64,000 nucleotides of DNA from contig OZ035960.1 of NCBI GenBank assembly GCA_964034945.1, forward strand, positions 102,974,733 through 103,038,732, written 5' to 3'. The stretch's first letter is position 1, and each line of letters starts with the position of its first letter. Both the position numbers and the translations under genes were made by a program. The DNA comes from Chrysopilus asiliformis (taxonomy: Eukaryota; Arthropoda; Insecta; Diptera; Rhagionidae). The notes beneath the pieces are model-generated. The model saw nothing but the letters and a program-made list of their open reading frames with translations, was not told where the DNA came from and did not search any database. Shown one piece after another: positions 1 through 11,186 of this stretch.

Positions 1-268
1 ATTGGATGGCCCAGGGGCAAAGGGCTCATAAAGACAAATAATACAATAGAACATTAATGAAACCAAAACTATGGAATTGAACTCCATATCAATACGTATG
101 GCTAGTATCAATACGGTACAAAAATAAGCAGAAAAAAATGGATCTTACAATAACAGATCTTACAAAGTAATTCAATATGAAATATATGAATCAGAAAAAA
201 AAGAAAAACAAAACAAATTAGCAAATTAAAAGAAAAACCTTTAAAGAATAATACTTATGAAGTTCCAT
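1..268 (-). mobile_element. Probable 3' UTR/tail of the CR1-like LINE
   Basis: AT-rich sequence directly downstream of the ORF1 stop on the minus strand. It has no open frame of useful length and carries a short GC-richer block near position 10-30 (contains CCCAGGGGCAAAGGGCTC). It could be the 3' UTR of an element that has lost ORF2, or a spacer before an ORF2 outside the window. Confidence 0.4.
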
Positions 269-1210
269 CTACGATGAGGCTGAATCCCGAATATTTGCAG
301 GACGTTTCGCAAGCGTATCCATCTCCTCAGGTGCAGAAAACAGGAGCTCCTCATCACTAGGCAACTGAACCCTTATTTTGCCATTTACCAGTGTAAAATC
401 CTTTATCAATGATGACTTCTTAAGGTATCTGGCTTTCAGTTTCATTCGGTGAAGATTAGGAGGTAGATTTACATTGATGAATATACGTTGATCCTGCAAA
501 GCGGTTCCCAGAGAACAGTGTGACAACTTTAATTGACCAAACTTGAAGTAGGCAGCGATAATACGGTTTTTCATAGAGATTCGGTCAAAACGAACAAAGA
601 TATGGCCTCTCTTAGATCTACGAACCCCTAGAATATCCTGTTCCAATAAGTTGACACCCAAGACCGAACTAATGTTGACAACTGCGCTTTTGAGATTCAG
701 ACTAGGATCCGTAATGCCAGAAATAACGATGTCATGCTGCCTAATCCACGCATCAAACTGATTATGAATAACATTTCCCGAATTGCAAGATGTACTCTCC
801 AAAACCACGACGCGATCGGTTAGTTCTTTAAGGTCCGAACCAAAAGAATTGATTTTGGATTCAAGCGATGATTTAACTTCCAATACAAGATCTCTAAGGC
901 CAGTGAACTGAGCCTGAATTGAGCTTTCAAGTGATTTAACAAGCCTAGACTGAAGCGTGGCCTCTAAAGATTCAATGCTGGATTGGATAAGCGACGTATT
1001 ATTGACGAACAAACCATTACTACGGCACATAGGGCAAATCCAACCACTTCCTTTGTTGTCCACTGCAATTTTCAAATGCGAGACCGAAAGCTCAGAGCAG
1101 CTATTATGGTACCACATAAAACAGCAATCACAGCCAATGCAGTCATCAATTACCTCCAGGTTGCACTTCGGACAGGTGGAGTCATTAGGATTACCAGGTA
1201 GATGAGACAT
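269..1210 (-). CDS. LINE ORF1 protein with PHD finger (CR1-like)
   Basis: A 313-residue protein whose N-terminus (about residues 14-63) holds a Cys/His zinc finger of PHD type: CPKC, CIGC, CCFMWYHNSC, then WICPMC. A helical, Leu/Ser-rich stretch (about 75-140) could be a coiled coil. The C-terminal half (about 150-295) contains motifs such as HDIVISGI, FVRFDR and RYLKKSSLIKDF, seen in ORF1-type proteins of non-LTR retrotransposons. PHD-type fingers in ORF1 are known for CR1-like LINEs; the clade call here is an inference. The protein is expected to bind the element's RNA. On this strand the 268 bases after the stop are AT-rich and show no ORF2 start, and the window ends there. The frame is intact, so the insertion is fairly young or the ORF is under selection. 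Confidence 0.75.
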   Translation of the reverse strand: MSHLPGNPNDSTCPKCNLEVIDDCIGCDCCFMWYHNSCSELSVSHLKIAVDNKGSGWICPMCRSNGLFVNNTSLIQSSIESLEATLQSRLVKSLESSIQAQFTGLRDLVLEVKSSLESKINSFGSDLKELTDRVVVLESTSCNSGNVIHNQFDAWIRQHDIVISGITDPSLNLKSAVVNISSVLGVNLLEQDILGVRRSKRGHIFVRFDRISMKNRIIAAYFKFGQLKLSHCSLGTALQDQRIFINVNLPPNLHRMKLKARYLKKSSLIKDFTLVNGKIRVQLPSDEELLFSAPEEMDTLAKRPANIRDSASS

Positions 1211-2822
1211 TATGTTTAATTTATCTTAAAATTTTGAGAGAACTTCCTATTTTACAATAGAATTTGCTTTTCTCGTAATTATTTAATATATGAGAACCAA
1301 AGTTTAGATAAACAAAGATAAGAATCCTAGAACAAATGTTGGGTCCCAAAAAAATCCGACAGCGGAAATTAATTTCCTTTATATTTTGACACTTAACTGT
1401 CACAAAATTAATAAAAATATTTAAATTGCATGCGTTACTTGATTGAATTTAAAACTCTACAGTATTTTCCATACATTTTCAAAGTTCTACGAAAAACCCG
1501 GTTATCTCTTATCTTTAATTATTTAATCTTTGATGAGAACTAACTAGAAAGCCCTTTTTTGAAGGAATCTTTATTTTTAATGCACAAAACCTTACCGCAT
1601 TCTATTAATTTCCCATTCAAAACGTATAAAAATAAAAATATAAAAAAATGTGTAATTAATTTCCCTTGTTTTGAGTTAGAAAATTTTATCGGATTACTTT
1701 TTTTAATAAGAAAATAAATTCGTAGCAGAGAAACTCAATTATATTTTTAAAGTTGTCATTTTTATACAATTGAATTCTGAAAGTGCAAAATCATTGTAAA
1801 AATAAATGTATTCTCTATAAAAAAAATTAGAATAGAATTAATTCAAAGGGAATGAAATTCTGTGTTCTGATTGGCTCTCGTATCCTGAAAACTCCGCCCA
1901 GGGGTGGACTTTCTTTCCCGTTTTGAATTATTATCAAGGGTGAATTAAACTCGAATGTATTCCATTGGATGTCAGTAGTCTAAGCAACAATCATCTTTAG
2001 TCCCACTTTTACCGTTGATCCGTTGTCCTAACGTCCAAATCAGACTATCACCAAAGAAAGACGAATTGTAAATCGATTAGTCCTCATGTAACAATTGTCG
2101 AGTCGGGATTGCTTCCTTATAATCGGGTGCACGTTTTTCAAATTACGTGAAGTTGCTCATATATCAGTTCGGTTTTCACAAAAAAGGGGACTCTTTGGTG
2201 TAAATATTTGTTTTCGTCAAGGAAGTCGGAAATTTGTAATCGTTGGTGTTTCGAGTGCTGAAAGGACAATGCCGCAAGGGCCGTGAAACGGTTTTTTTTG
2301 AACAAACGCCGGCGACACGTGCAAATGTTTTCATTAAAGACTGTTGGTGCAAATTATCAATTATTTGGATATAATACTAATTTAGTGTGAAAACTTTGAT
2401 GGATAATCTTGAAATGCTAGGTAAGAAAAAAAGGAAAGTCCGATAAAAATAACTTTACATCTGAGTCTTTAAAAAATCAAAAAAAAATTTTTTTAGTGTA
2501 GATTAGTTATTTTGTTCTATCGTTTCTCTCTCTCCCAAAAAAAAATCCCAAAATCGAGATTTTAACTTTTACTGGAATTTTTGTCCCAAAAAACCTTTTA
2601 TTGTGTAAACCAAATTAGTGTAAATTAATTTTTTTTTCGAAAAATCGAGTGCCTGTAAAAAAAATCAAATCTGTGATAACATTTTTGACACCTGAAAATT
2701 TAAGAACATTTTTTAGGATACCAAAAATTTAAAGCTATTTTTTTAGCGGTACTCTTTTTTTGCGCCTTTTTGTGCCTTCAATGATACAAACTAATAAAAC
2801 TTACGCAGTTTCCTACACCAGA
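1211..2822. other. AT-rich stretch without recognisable gene
   Basis: About 1.6 kb of AT-rich DNA upstream of the LINE ORF1. It holds only short random frames and homopolymer runs, and I see no splice-linked coding exons. The first few hundred bases may be the LINE 5' UTR; its boundary cannot be set by eye. Confidence 0.5.
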
Positions 2823-2932
2823 GGCCCTATCACCGATCACGATACAATTGGTTCGATACGATCGTAAATTCAATGTTGTTTTTAGTGTTTTATAGCAACA
2901 ACAACATTGAATTTATGATTCGTGATAGGGCC
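2823..2932. mobile_element. Palindromic MITE, GGCCCTATCAC family (copy 1)
   Basis: The sequence starts with GGCCCTATCAC and ends with GTGATAGGGCC. Its centre contains the complementary pair around CAATGTTGTT and AACAACATTG, so it folds back on itself almost completely. A second, better preserved copy lies at 58441-58579. No coding capacity. Confidence 0.65.
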
Positions 2933-3089
2933 TTTGTATGTGAAATACCGACGCTTACTTAGTTTGATTCTGGATTTTTTTTAAAACTATGAATATTTTG
3001 ATAGTGATAAAAATATGATAAGATTATAACCTTAAAATATTTCTCTTTTTTTAACGCGCTCATCCCACCCCCCGCGTGTAACTTTTTTT

Positions 3090-3600
3090 ATAATTGAAAA
3101 TTGTTACAGACAAACTATAAGTAATAGCAAGAACGGTATTCTAATATATGCTCTTACTAATGGGGAGTATGTTCTAGGTTATAGACAGTAATACCCGGAT
3201 AACTGCACATGGGAAAAATCCTGGATTTGTTGTGCAGTTACGAGGGTTTCACTTATCCAATACTTCTTTAACAGCAAAAATTGTGCACTTATTAGGTTCC
3301 TTAATTGTAGAAAATTGTGCATTTTCTCTCTAGGATTGTGAGATCATAACATAATTGCACTGGTTTCTACCCTTTCTAGTGGAATATAAAGATACATACA
3401 CACGATCAAGAAAATATAACAAAAAAAGTATTAAAAATTATAAGAAAAAACATCTTGTGCACTTATCCAGATGATGGAAAAATATGACGGATTTTCCGTT
3501 GTTTTGCCGTTGTAATTAAAAGATTTTCCGTTGTTTTTCCTTTGTAATTAAAAGATTTTCCGTTGTAGTTACTTACAGTGCAAATAATGTTTACTCATTA
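3090..3600. other. AT-rich repeat remnants
   Basis: No gene seen. Around 3470-3570 a short motif (GATTTTCCGTTGT) is repeated three times in near-tandem form. TGCAGTTA and TGCACTTAT motifs suggest a degraded inverted repeat. Confidence 0.35.
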
Positions 3601-3647
3601 GACTACCGGCATTTTTTCATCAAAATCATGGTTTTTATACTCTATAA

Positions 3648-3856
3648 CAGGGGTCATCAAAGTAACTGCCGCTCCCTTTACAATCAAAATTTGTAACCAC
3701 TACACATTAAAATACAGCACCGATTCCAACTCCAAAGCACGGTTGAAACCGCAACACACAAGCATTACAGCACACAATAAAAGGTCGATTATAGAACTAC
3801 GCTGTTAAAGCCAATCTGTGTGATGAGCCAGCCGAGCCACTAGCTGATGATGCTTG
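3648..3856. mobile_element. hAT-type MITE nested in the family B element
   Basis: The left terminus reads CAGGGGTCATCAA and the right end reads GATGATGCTTG, a degraded match to its inverse. It is flanked by CTCTATAA (3640-3647) and CTCTATAT (3857-3864), an 8 bp duplication with one mismatch. An 8 bp target duplication and CAGGGG termini are typical of hAT elements. Removing it rejoins the A/T-rich end of the surrounding element. Confidence 0.6.
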
Positions 3857-4056
3857 CTCTATATAATATATCACATAGAAGTATATTAGATTTAGTGTAC
3901 CGTTTGTAACGCATCGAAGCAATCATTGGACGCAAAAATGAACTACACCAGGATGTTAGGAATGACAACAGATTTTGATTTCCGCATGTTCATCCGTCTG
4001 TCTGTCCGTCCGTGAACCACATAACTTTCGAAAGGATTGAGATAGAGACTTGAAAT

Positions 4057-4316
4057 CAGTGGCGGCTCGTGTATATTTGAAATAAGGAGGCAACAAATCG
4101 GAGGCTAGCCTCTATGAAGAGAATTTGTAGTTTATGTTTTAGAGAATTCGGCATTAGAGAATAGGATTTTCTTTTAAATTATTATTTTCTGAACATACAG
4201 ATTTTTATACAGTCCATTATGGTATAAAAAATTAGAGGCATACGTTAGAAAAACATTTTTATAAAATGTTATGAGGAGGCAATGCCTCCGTTGCCTCCCC
4301 TATAAAGCCGCCACTG
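4057..4316 (+). mobile_element. hAT-type MITE-1, copy 1 (260 bp)
   Basis: Starts CAGTGGCGGCT and ends AGCCGCCACTG, giving 11 bp terminal inverted repeats; a GAGGCAA/TTGCCTCC pair lies just inside. The flanks are CTTGAAAT (4049-4056) and CTTGAGGT (4317-4324), an 8 bp duplication with two differences. The 260 bp sequence appears identical, base for base, to the reverse complement of 6642-6901. No coding capacity, so it would depend on a hAT transposase supplied elsewhere. Confidence 0.8.
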
Positions 4317-4942
4317 CTTGAGGTGCGTTTCTCGTAAATGGCTCGGCTAAGTTCTTTAACGGGCAAAATCGGACCATTTCTTCCCCTCTCTCCCACACAA
4401 ATGAAACAGTTTTAGGCAATTTTCTCGAAAACGGTGAGTCATATTGAAAAATTTATTAAGGTAAAATGGATTTAAAATAAAATTTTACATAACTCATCAA
4501 TATATCAAAATCCAATCGACCCACTGCTTCCCCGCTTTTCCATACAAAGGGATTACTTTTTTCCTGTTTTCTAGAAAACCCTGCATCGTATCAAAAAAAA
4601 TATAAAGATAAAATGTATTTAGAATATAATTTTACATAACTTATTTATGCCTCAAAATCCAGTTGGACCTTCTCTTCTCCCTCATACAAATTGTATACTT
4701 TTTTTATTTTCTCGAAAACGGTTACTCGTATTGAAAAATTTATAAAGGTAAAATCTGTTTAAAATATGATTTTACATAACCGTTCCATACATCAAAATGT
4801 AATCGGATCACTCCTTTCCCCCTCTCCTATACAAATGGATTTTTTTTAAATAAACATTTTGTCTGTTATCATATAGAGTGTTTGACGATTGGCCTCTGGC
4901 CATTGTAGCTTTTCTTATGTTTGTTTTGAATATTTGGTACAC

Positions 4943-5028
4943 ATATATTTGGAATCTTCATAAAACGTGGAGTCGCCTAGCTGGTGCGTTTCCCCGTTCG
5001 GGGCCACCCCGGCAGTTTAAAGGTTAAT
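4943..5028. repeat. Dispersed repeat ending in TTAA (intact reference for the LINE target site)
   Basis: Contains ATATTTGGAATCT near its start and TTCGGGGCCACCCCGGCAGT near its end, followed by TTTAAAGGTTAA. The same two parts occur at 18048-18075 and 23676-23720, split there by the LOA-type LINE. The GGGGCCACCCC hairpin and terminal TTAA could mark the end of a piggyBac-like element, though the other end was not found. Confidence 0.55.
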
Positions 5029-5543
5029 ATGTTAGCTTAACAAACCTCTCGAGCCTTCGTTAGAATAACTTTTTGCGATAATAAAATTGTTTCTGTTAAA
5101 TAGCTTGTATTACAAATATGAACTCAAATATTAACACAGACACTTCAAAATGCCATTAAACGCTGTGTAATTATTTTCAGATAGCAGTAAATTACCATCG
5201 GACAAGTTTACATCTAAATCCAGGACAATTTCGCAGATTATATTGATTTGAACACTTCTTTATTTGAACACGTGCACAACACGCGTCACTTTATTAACTG
5301 ATAAGTGACAAAAAAACAACTTCATATTACTTTGAGCATAAATCACATTGAATTACGATAAAAACACTTGTGCTAACAAGTAAACAAAAAAGTGTTAAAA
5401 CTGAATGCCCATATTTTATGCGGATTTCCTGGAAAAGTGATGAAAACTTTTTTTTAAGGAAATGACGGCAAAATGATCAATGCGAAATTTTTGTTGTTAA
5501 AATCAAAATCTAGTCAAAAACTGTGATAATCCAGAAGTGGAAA

Positions 5544-8500
5544 ATGTTTTCCATTGATAATTTCGACTTTGAGTCAACGATGGCTCGCCATATTTTTGAG
5601 GGCTCTCATGCAACGAACGGATCTTCCTCCAGCGGCTCAGATTTCTTTTTATGTGACGACAATAGTTCAGATAGTGACACGTATAGCGGTTTCAATAGTG
5701 ACCAGGAGAATACAGAGGAGAAGAGGTACATGGATTTAATAGTGGTTTCATTTTCAAGAAATATCTTCATTTTAAAATTAGGATTTTTGTCTAATATAAA
5801 AATCAATTGATAACTTCTAAGATTCTTTAAAAATTCGGGGTTTTCAAACAAATATTTTTTCGGTTTTCACAGGACGCCGAAAAGGCGACTGAAATGTGCA
5901 TCACAACAAGCCCAACAACGACAGGCAGCAAACCTTCGGGAAAGGCGCAGAATGCAGAGCATAAATGAAGCATTCGAAGGACTTCGGTCGCATATTCCTA
6001 CTTTACCATATGAAAAACGTCTCAGTAAAGTGGACACACTTAAATTGGCGATTAGCTACATAACGTTTTTAAGTGATATGGTGCGAAAGGATAAAAACGG
6101 AAACGATACAGGATTAAGTGGATTACAACGAAATTGTCTGAAGGAACCACCGAAAAAAATTATTCTTCGTGATAGAAGTGAGTATACACAATTTTTTAAT
6201 TAACTAAAAAAAACACATTTTTTGACAAAGCTTGCATTTTTTTAAAAAATACAATTGATTTAAAATAGCTGTTATATAAGAAGAGAGGCTTGTGTGTACT
6301 TAAAACTCTAGAACCACTAAACCGATTTGGATGAAACTTTCAGAGGAGCTTACTAGCATTTAGAAGCGAGTTTTAGACCATTGTAAGGTTCCTATTATTT
6401 CTTAACTACTCTCCTTGATTTATAATTATGTTAATTAGGTATATTTCTGTCTGTTCGTATATAGCTTGAGAACCACTGAACCCATTTGTATGTAACTTTT
6501 AGGGGAGCTTAGTGTAAAATTTATTAGATTTTGAATTTTGTTGTATGGGAAATTTATAAATCGTATTTTTAACACTTTTGTCTTTATAATTGTTATTATA
6601 AAGTGAACCGTTTTCGAGATAACTTACAGAAATGTTAGTTTCAGTGGCGGCTTTATAGGGGAGGCAACGGAGGCATTGCCTCCTCATAACATTTTATAAA
6701 AATGTTTTTCTAACGTATGCCTCTAATTTTTTATACCATAATGGACTGTATAAAAATCTGTATGTTCAGAAAATAATAATTTAAAAGAAAATCCTATTCT
6801 CTAATGCCGAATTCTCTAAAACATAAACTACAAATTCTCTTCATAGAGGCTAGCCTCCGATTTGTTGCCTCCTTATTTCAAATATACACGAGCCGCCACT
6901 GGTTAGTTTGATGCAGGGGGGAGGAAGGGGTTCGATTAAATTTAAAAGCAAAATTGTGTTGAATATACTTGAATATGATTGAATTTTTTTTATCTTTTTA
7001 AAATTTTTTTGGAACCATAAATCGTTTCTGAGAAACCTCTATTTGCCTTTTCGAGAAAATCTAAACTTTTCTTCGTTTTCGAGAAAATTTCTGGTTGTTT
7101 TTTTTTTGTTTTTTTGTTTTTTTTTTTGTTTTCGAGAAAATCTTATTTTTTTTGCGAAATTGAGGTCATTTGACTCTGATCTTTTTAAAGAAAATTTGAA
7201 CATCTTTTTTAGGGGATCGATCCTTGGGGGCAGGTAAATCCTTGGCTTGCGAGGCCTTTGTAACAACATCCTCCCTTTCTCCATCCCCTATAGATCGTGA
7301 ACCCTATAGATCGTGAACCCACCTCCCCGTAAATGAGTGTTTTATATTTTGGACAGTCCCTCAAATTTAATTTGTTAGCGATTTTTTTATCCACAGGCAC
7401 ACGGACAGATGAAGAAATGGACCTTCAAATCAAAGTTTTTTTGATCGTAAATTGATGTAATTTTTTTTAAACGTATTTGATTCATTTTTCTTCATTTTTT
7501 ATGTGTTTATATTTTGTCCAGCGATTTTTATATAATGAGTTTTCCAGGAAATCGCAAAAAAATACTTTCATCTTGTCCTTCTCAAAAACCCAAGAAAGGT
7601 TAAATGTTCAGGTCGCTATTTAAAAATATTAATAGCGCCAGTTAAGTTTTATAAAAAAACTGAAATTCAAAACAGCACGTGACATAATTTTGTACCAATT
7701 CATTGCTGTTGTGACATAAAAAGGGAAATAAATGCAAAAAAATTGTTTAAATTAGTCTGCATACTATCCAATTGAAAATATTTTAAAGCAAAAAACACGT
7801 AAATCGCCAACGATATATAAAGCCATTTACCCCTACCTCGGCCACAATAGAAATTCATTAAAATCTATTTTGTGGTTGCGACCCTCAAATCCGAAATGAA
7901 AATATCATATCAACCCTCTTGTATTAGATATGATCATGCAATTTGACGTCCCGAGGAAAAATCTAGCGTAAAAAATTAGGGGTTGGTGTTTTCGTTGCGG
8001 TTCGAACCCACAAAGCAGTTCTTTTTGTTCTTCCTTTGATTAAGCAAAACCGGAACTAAAAGAATTTTCTCCGTGATCTACCGGATCTACACTATACCAC
8101 CTTCCTGAATTCTTTTTCCCCTGCTAATACGAGTATATTTCATTCTCTCTTTACTGCATGCCTTCAATAAGAATGACATCTTGTGGACGAATCCCCTTAA
8201 TTTCTATCATTCCGTTGATCGATGATCTGATTTTTTGAACCGAATGTGTGAAAATTGCAATTAGTTACGGACAGCCGGCAAATTTCGATCATCAAATGTG
8301 TTTCACCAAATTGTGAATGATTATCGAAAATATTTTTGAAAATATTGCAATAAAATAAGTTTTTAAATCGATTTTTTCTTCATAGTGTGGATAGCAATTG
8401 ATTTGACAAGAGAAAACCTCAGTTTATATGAGTTGTCATAAAATTTTTATCAACTCTTAAAAATTCAAGAAAACAAATTTATAAAAAATATATGGTGATA

Positions 8501-10981
8501 CGAGGGGAAGCAATGTTTCACGTTTTTACTTTCTTCTATAGATGGAAAGTCAGGCGCGGATCCAGGGGCGGGCGGAGATCGTTACCCCTCCCCTACATTT
8601 GTTTTAAAAAAAATTTGTCTGCGGCGCATTTCTTTCGCTTTTTATGCTCCCAAACGTAATAAATTCCTTATTGCAGTTCTTCTGCAATGATGAGAATTTG
8701 AGAAATTCTCGTGGTGATTGATGGTAAAGTTTTTGTGACCTCCCCCCCTCCTGAATGAAAGTTTGGATTCACGCCTGAGAAAAGTATTGTATTTATGACG
8801 GAGAATAACTCGAGAAAGGGGGCAGATAGAAATTTTGAGGATGTCCGTGCATCTCGTCTGTCGGTCTGTCCGCTTTACGTATTTTAAATTTGCGTTGAGC
8901 TAGCGACTTGAAATTTTTTGTTAAATAAGTTGTTCGAAAATCGTAGTTTTCTATCAACTTTTGGAAAAGTAACGGTAGCTATAACGGGTACCGATGTTTT
9001 TTTTTCTATGATAACTCCACCACATTTGTTTCTTCCAAGTTTTCATGACCCTTTCCCCCGTCCCTGAATGGAATCGCACAATTGGAACCATACTGGAACC
9101 ATACATTTTTTTTTTGAAAAAATAGTGTTTTGAACGAACACATTTTTGAAAAAATGTTTCGAAAACTACGCGTTTTTGGGAAAAAATGTTTATAACAAAA
9201 TTTAAAGGATATAAAATTTTGTGTATTTTTGATTTCAAAAGTTTCTCTAACGGGTCTCAACATGTTTACAAAATATCTGATGTGAACAGCACATAACTTT
9301 CTTATACAAAACCTACGTTTCTGCGCAATTTCCCGGATGAATATTAGTTTACATAAAAATATGAATTTTTACTTCACAAAATCTGAAATATCTCGATAAC
9401 GGTAAAATATATCGATTTGTGGTAAAAGGCAAAAATGTAGAGAATTTTAATATCCTTAACCCTCTAACCGGAATATTTGCGTTTACAGAGTCAACAGTGC
9501 AAAATTTTAGGTGTTGACTTAACCGAGGAGTTGCGTTCTACAAGGGTTGCGTTTATCGAGGTCACACTGTATGTATAATTTACCTGATTATTCGCAAGAC
9601 ATGAATTTCCAGATATTTTCAAAAACTGGTTTCGCCAAAATTAAAAAAAAAAAAAAATATGGAGGTGTTCGCTGTTATGTTCGATTTACCACCTATGAAA
9701 ACCTATTTGAACAAAATAGCTCATTAGGAAAATAGTTTTTTTTTTCTCAAGTTTTCAGGAATTTTTCGTATGTTTTCAACGCATCGATAAAACTTTTGTT
9801 AAAGCAAACCGAAATAGAAACCATGTAACGAATTTGTAAACGTGGATCATTAACAACTATCACGCCCATGTAGTTCATAAAACTCCGGTCGAACATCATC
9901 AATTGCCGATTTAAACGAGGGATGGGATACCCAGCAGTTAATTTGCCACCCCCTTACTGTTTAAACAAAAGCCGAGCATGTTTTATTTCAGAGCGGTATA
10001 AGCAAAGAGGAGCATCCCCTAAAGTTCTTACTCCCTTTTGCAAAAGATTACAAGTTCAAAACACTCGAAAGATGAATTACTCGTCTCTGGTCCAAATTCG
10101 ACTGTGTGAGAGTGCAACATTTGCTGGCGAATCATTTTCAATTTGTAACACTTTTCCAAGGGGCTCACCTTAAATAAAATGTACTTGATGTGGGTGTATT
10201 CGGAATGAATGGACGGATGGTGTGAAATTTGCCACACGCTGCGGCTTCCCAGAATGAATGAATTTCTCTCGAATATTTCAAATGGTGGAGTATAATCTCC
10301 AAAAAGTAACCCTTAAGCCTGAAATTTTCAATTTTCTTTGTTAAAGCGAATTCATATTGCATTCGTATTTAAAAAAAATTATCAGAGATATACGTACGTA
10401 TTATTATTTTTACCTTTACACTATGCGACTAGTATAGAACCGTCGAAATCGATTGGCGAACATCTGCTTTGGCGGAACAAATTTCCCACGGGGTGATTAT
10501 AGTATGTCGACGAAAATGTTTACGTTGATGCTTTTCCCATTTGCCCAGAGTTGTTTTCCTGCGCAGTTCAAGATATATCGAGACAGATATCTGAATAGGG
10601 GTTGAGTTGACTACCCCGAAGGGCGGCGCCCTCGACAGCGGTTAGATTTAAAAAAAAACAACGAAGAATCAGAATGATGTGTTTGTTTTGAGAGGAAACT
10701 TTTTGAGTAGAGTATCTTGTTGGTTGTCACTAATTGAAGCAATTTTCAGTAAAGTTTTTATTATTTCAGGTGGCGGAATTTCGCACTCGTTGTCATGGCA
10801 TCGAAAGGGCGATCGCTATCCAGGAAGCAAATTGTATGCCAGGACATGGACACCTGAGGATCCGAGGGCACATCAGAGAACAAGCAATGGTACTGCGTTT
10901 GGGAATAGCAGCGGTAGTGTAAATAATATTAACGGAAGTGGTGGACCATTTAGTACTGGCCATCAGCAGCAAGGGATGTAA
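5544..10981 (+). CDS. Fer1: Fer1 / PTF1A-type bHLH transcription factor (3 exons)
   Basis: Exons: 5544-5725, 5873-6177 and 10770-10981, with GT-AG introns and unbroken frame, giving 232 residues. Exon 1 is acidic and Ser-rich ([10 protein letters not shown]). Exon 2 carries the whole bHLH domain (about residues 73-131): basic region NLRERRRMQ, helix 1 [17 protein letters not shown], helix 2 [19 protein letters not shown]. Exon 3 has the short C-terminal motif HSLSWHRKG...[10 protein letters not shown], which matches the conserved C-terminal region of vertebrate PTF1A. In vertebrates PTF1A acts in the nucleus as part of a trimer with an E protein and RBPJ and specifies pancreas and neurons; the insect orthologue group is Fer1 (48-related 1). 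The start is the ATG at 5544 before the acidic region. Intron 2 is 4.6 kb and filled with repeats, including a MITE identical to one upstream. Confidence 0.93.
6642..6901 (-). mobile_element. hAT-type MITE-1, copy 2 (260 bp) in Fer1 intron 2
   Basis: This is the exact reverse complement of 4057-4316 as far as I can read. It has the same CAGTGGCGG termini. The flanks are GTTAGTTT at 6634-6641 and GTTAGTTT at 6902-6909, a perfect 8 bp target-site duplication. Identity to copy 1 and the intact duplication point to very recent mobility or gene conversion. Confidence 0.9.
6902..10769. other. Repeat-rich remainder of Fer1 intron 2
   Basis: No coding exon was found. The stretch holds T-rich runs (7090-7135), a tandem 18 bp pair around TATAGATCGTGAACCC (7291-7321), degraded short repeats with CTGTCGGTCTGTCC (8850-8870), a family C repeat at 9276-9460, and a half-mariner-like end near 9560 (TCGAGGTCACACTGTA). 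The region before the exon 3 acceptor (9900-10660) is less repetitive and could hold regulatory sequence. Confidence 0.5.
9276..9460 (+). repeat. Family C repeat, copy 1
   Basis: Contains ATCTGATGTGAACAGCACAT, TTTCTTATACAAAA, ATATCTCGATAACGGTAAAA and GGCAAAAATGTAGA in that order. The same order occurs at 30991-31185 (plus) and 54470-54632 (minus). A TTAACCCTCTAACCGG sequence at 9457 directly abuts its end and looks like one end of a piggyBac-like insertion. Confidence 0.6.
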
Positions 10982-11130
10982 ATTTTTTTTAAAACATTCA
11001 TTTACTTGAATCTAGTCAAACTGTGGTATTTTTTTATTATTTTATTTTAAAAGAATTTTCTTTTTCAAATATCGTCTGGTCAGTTTCTGATTAAGAACGA
11101 AAATCTCCTTGCATTATGAAATTGTATGTA

Positions 11131-11136
11131 AATAAA
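11131..11136 (+). terminator. Fer1 polyadenylation signal
   Basis: AATAAA lies 150 bases after the Fer1 stop codon in AT-rich sequence, before the Helitron that begins at 11187. Confidence 0.6.
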
Positions 11137-11186
11137 AAATTAATTATATGTAAACAAATTACCGTTTTATTTATTTTATGTTCTTA

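Larger units (their letters stand above)
3632..4922 (-). mobile_element. Family B element (palindromic end plus GACA/GACG microsatellite), interrupted by two MITEs
   Basis: On the minus strand it starts at about 4922 with CATAAGAAAAGCTACAATGG, followed by a small palindrome around GGCCAGAGGCC. It contains repeated phrases on conserved bases (TTTTCGAGAAAA, AATCGGACC), then TTTCAAGTCTC and a short GACA/GACG microsatellite near 3990-4012, and finishes near TCTATATGA-like sequence and TATAAAAA. Related copies lie at 34425-35020 and 37100-37740. Two hAT-type MITEs (3648-3856 and 4057-4316) interrupt it. It has no coding capacity. It resembles Helentron-associated non-autonomous elements in general design, but the class is not proven. 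Confidence 0.55.

Noticed and set aside
5523..5543. Upstream GTG-initiated start for Fer1
   Set aside because: An ATG follows at 5544 in the same frame; non-ATG initiation is not needed.
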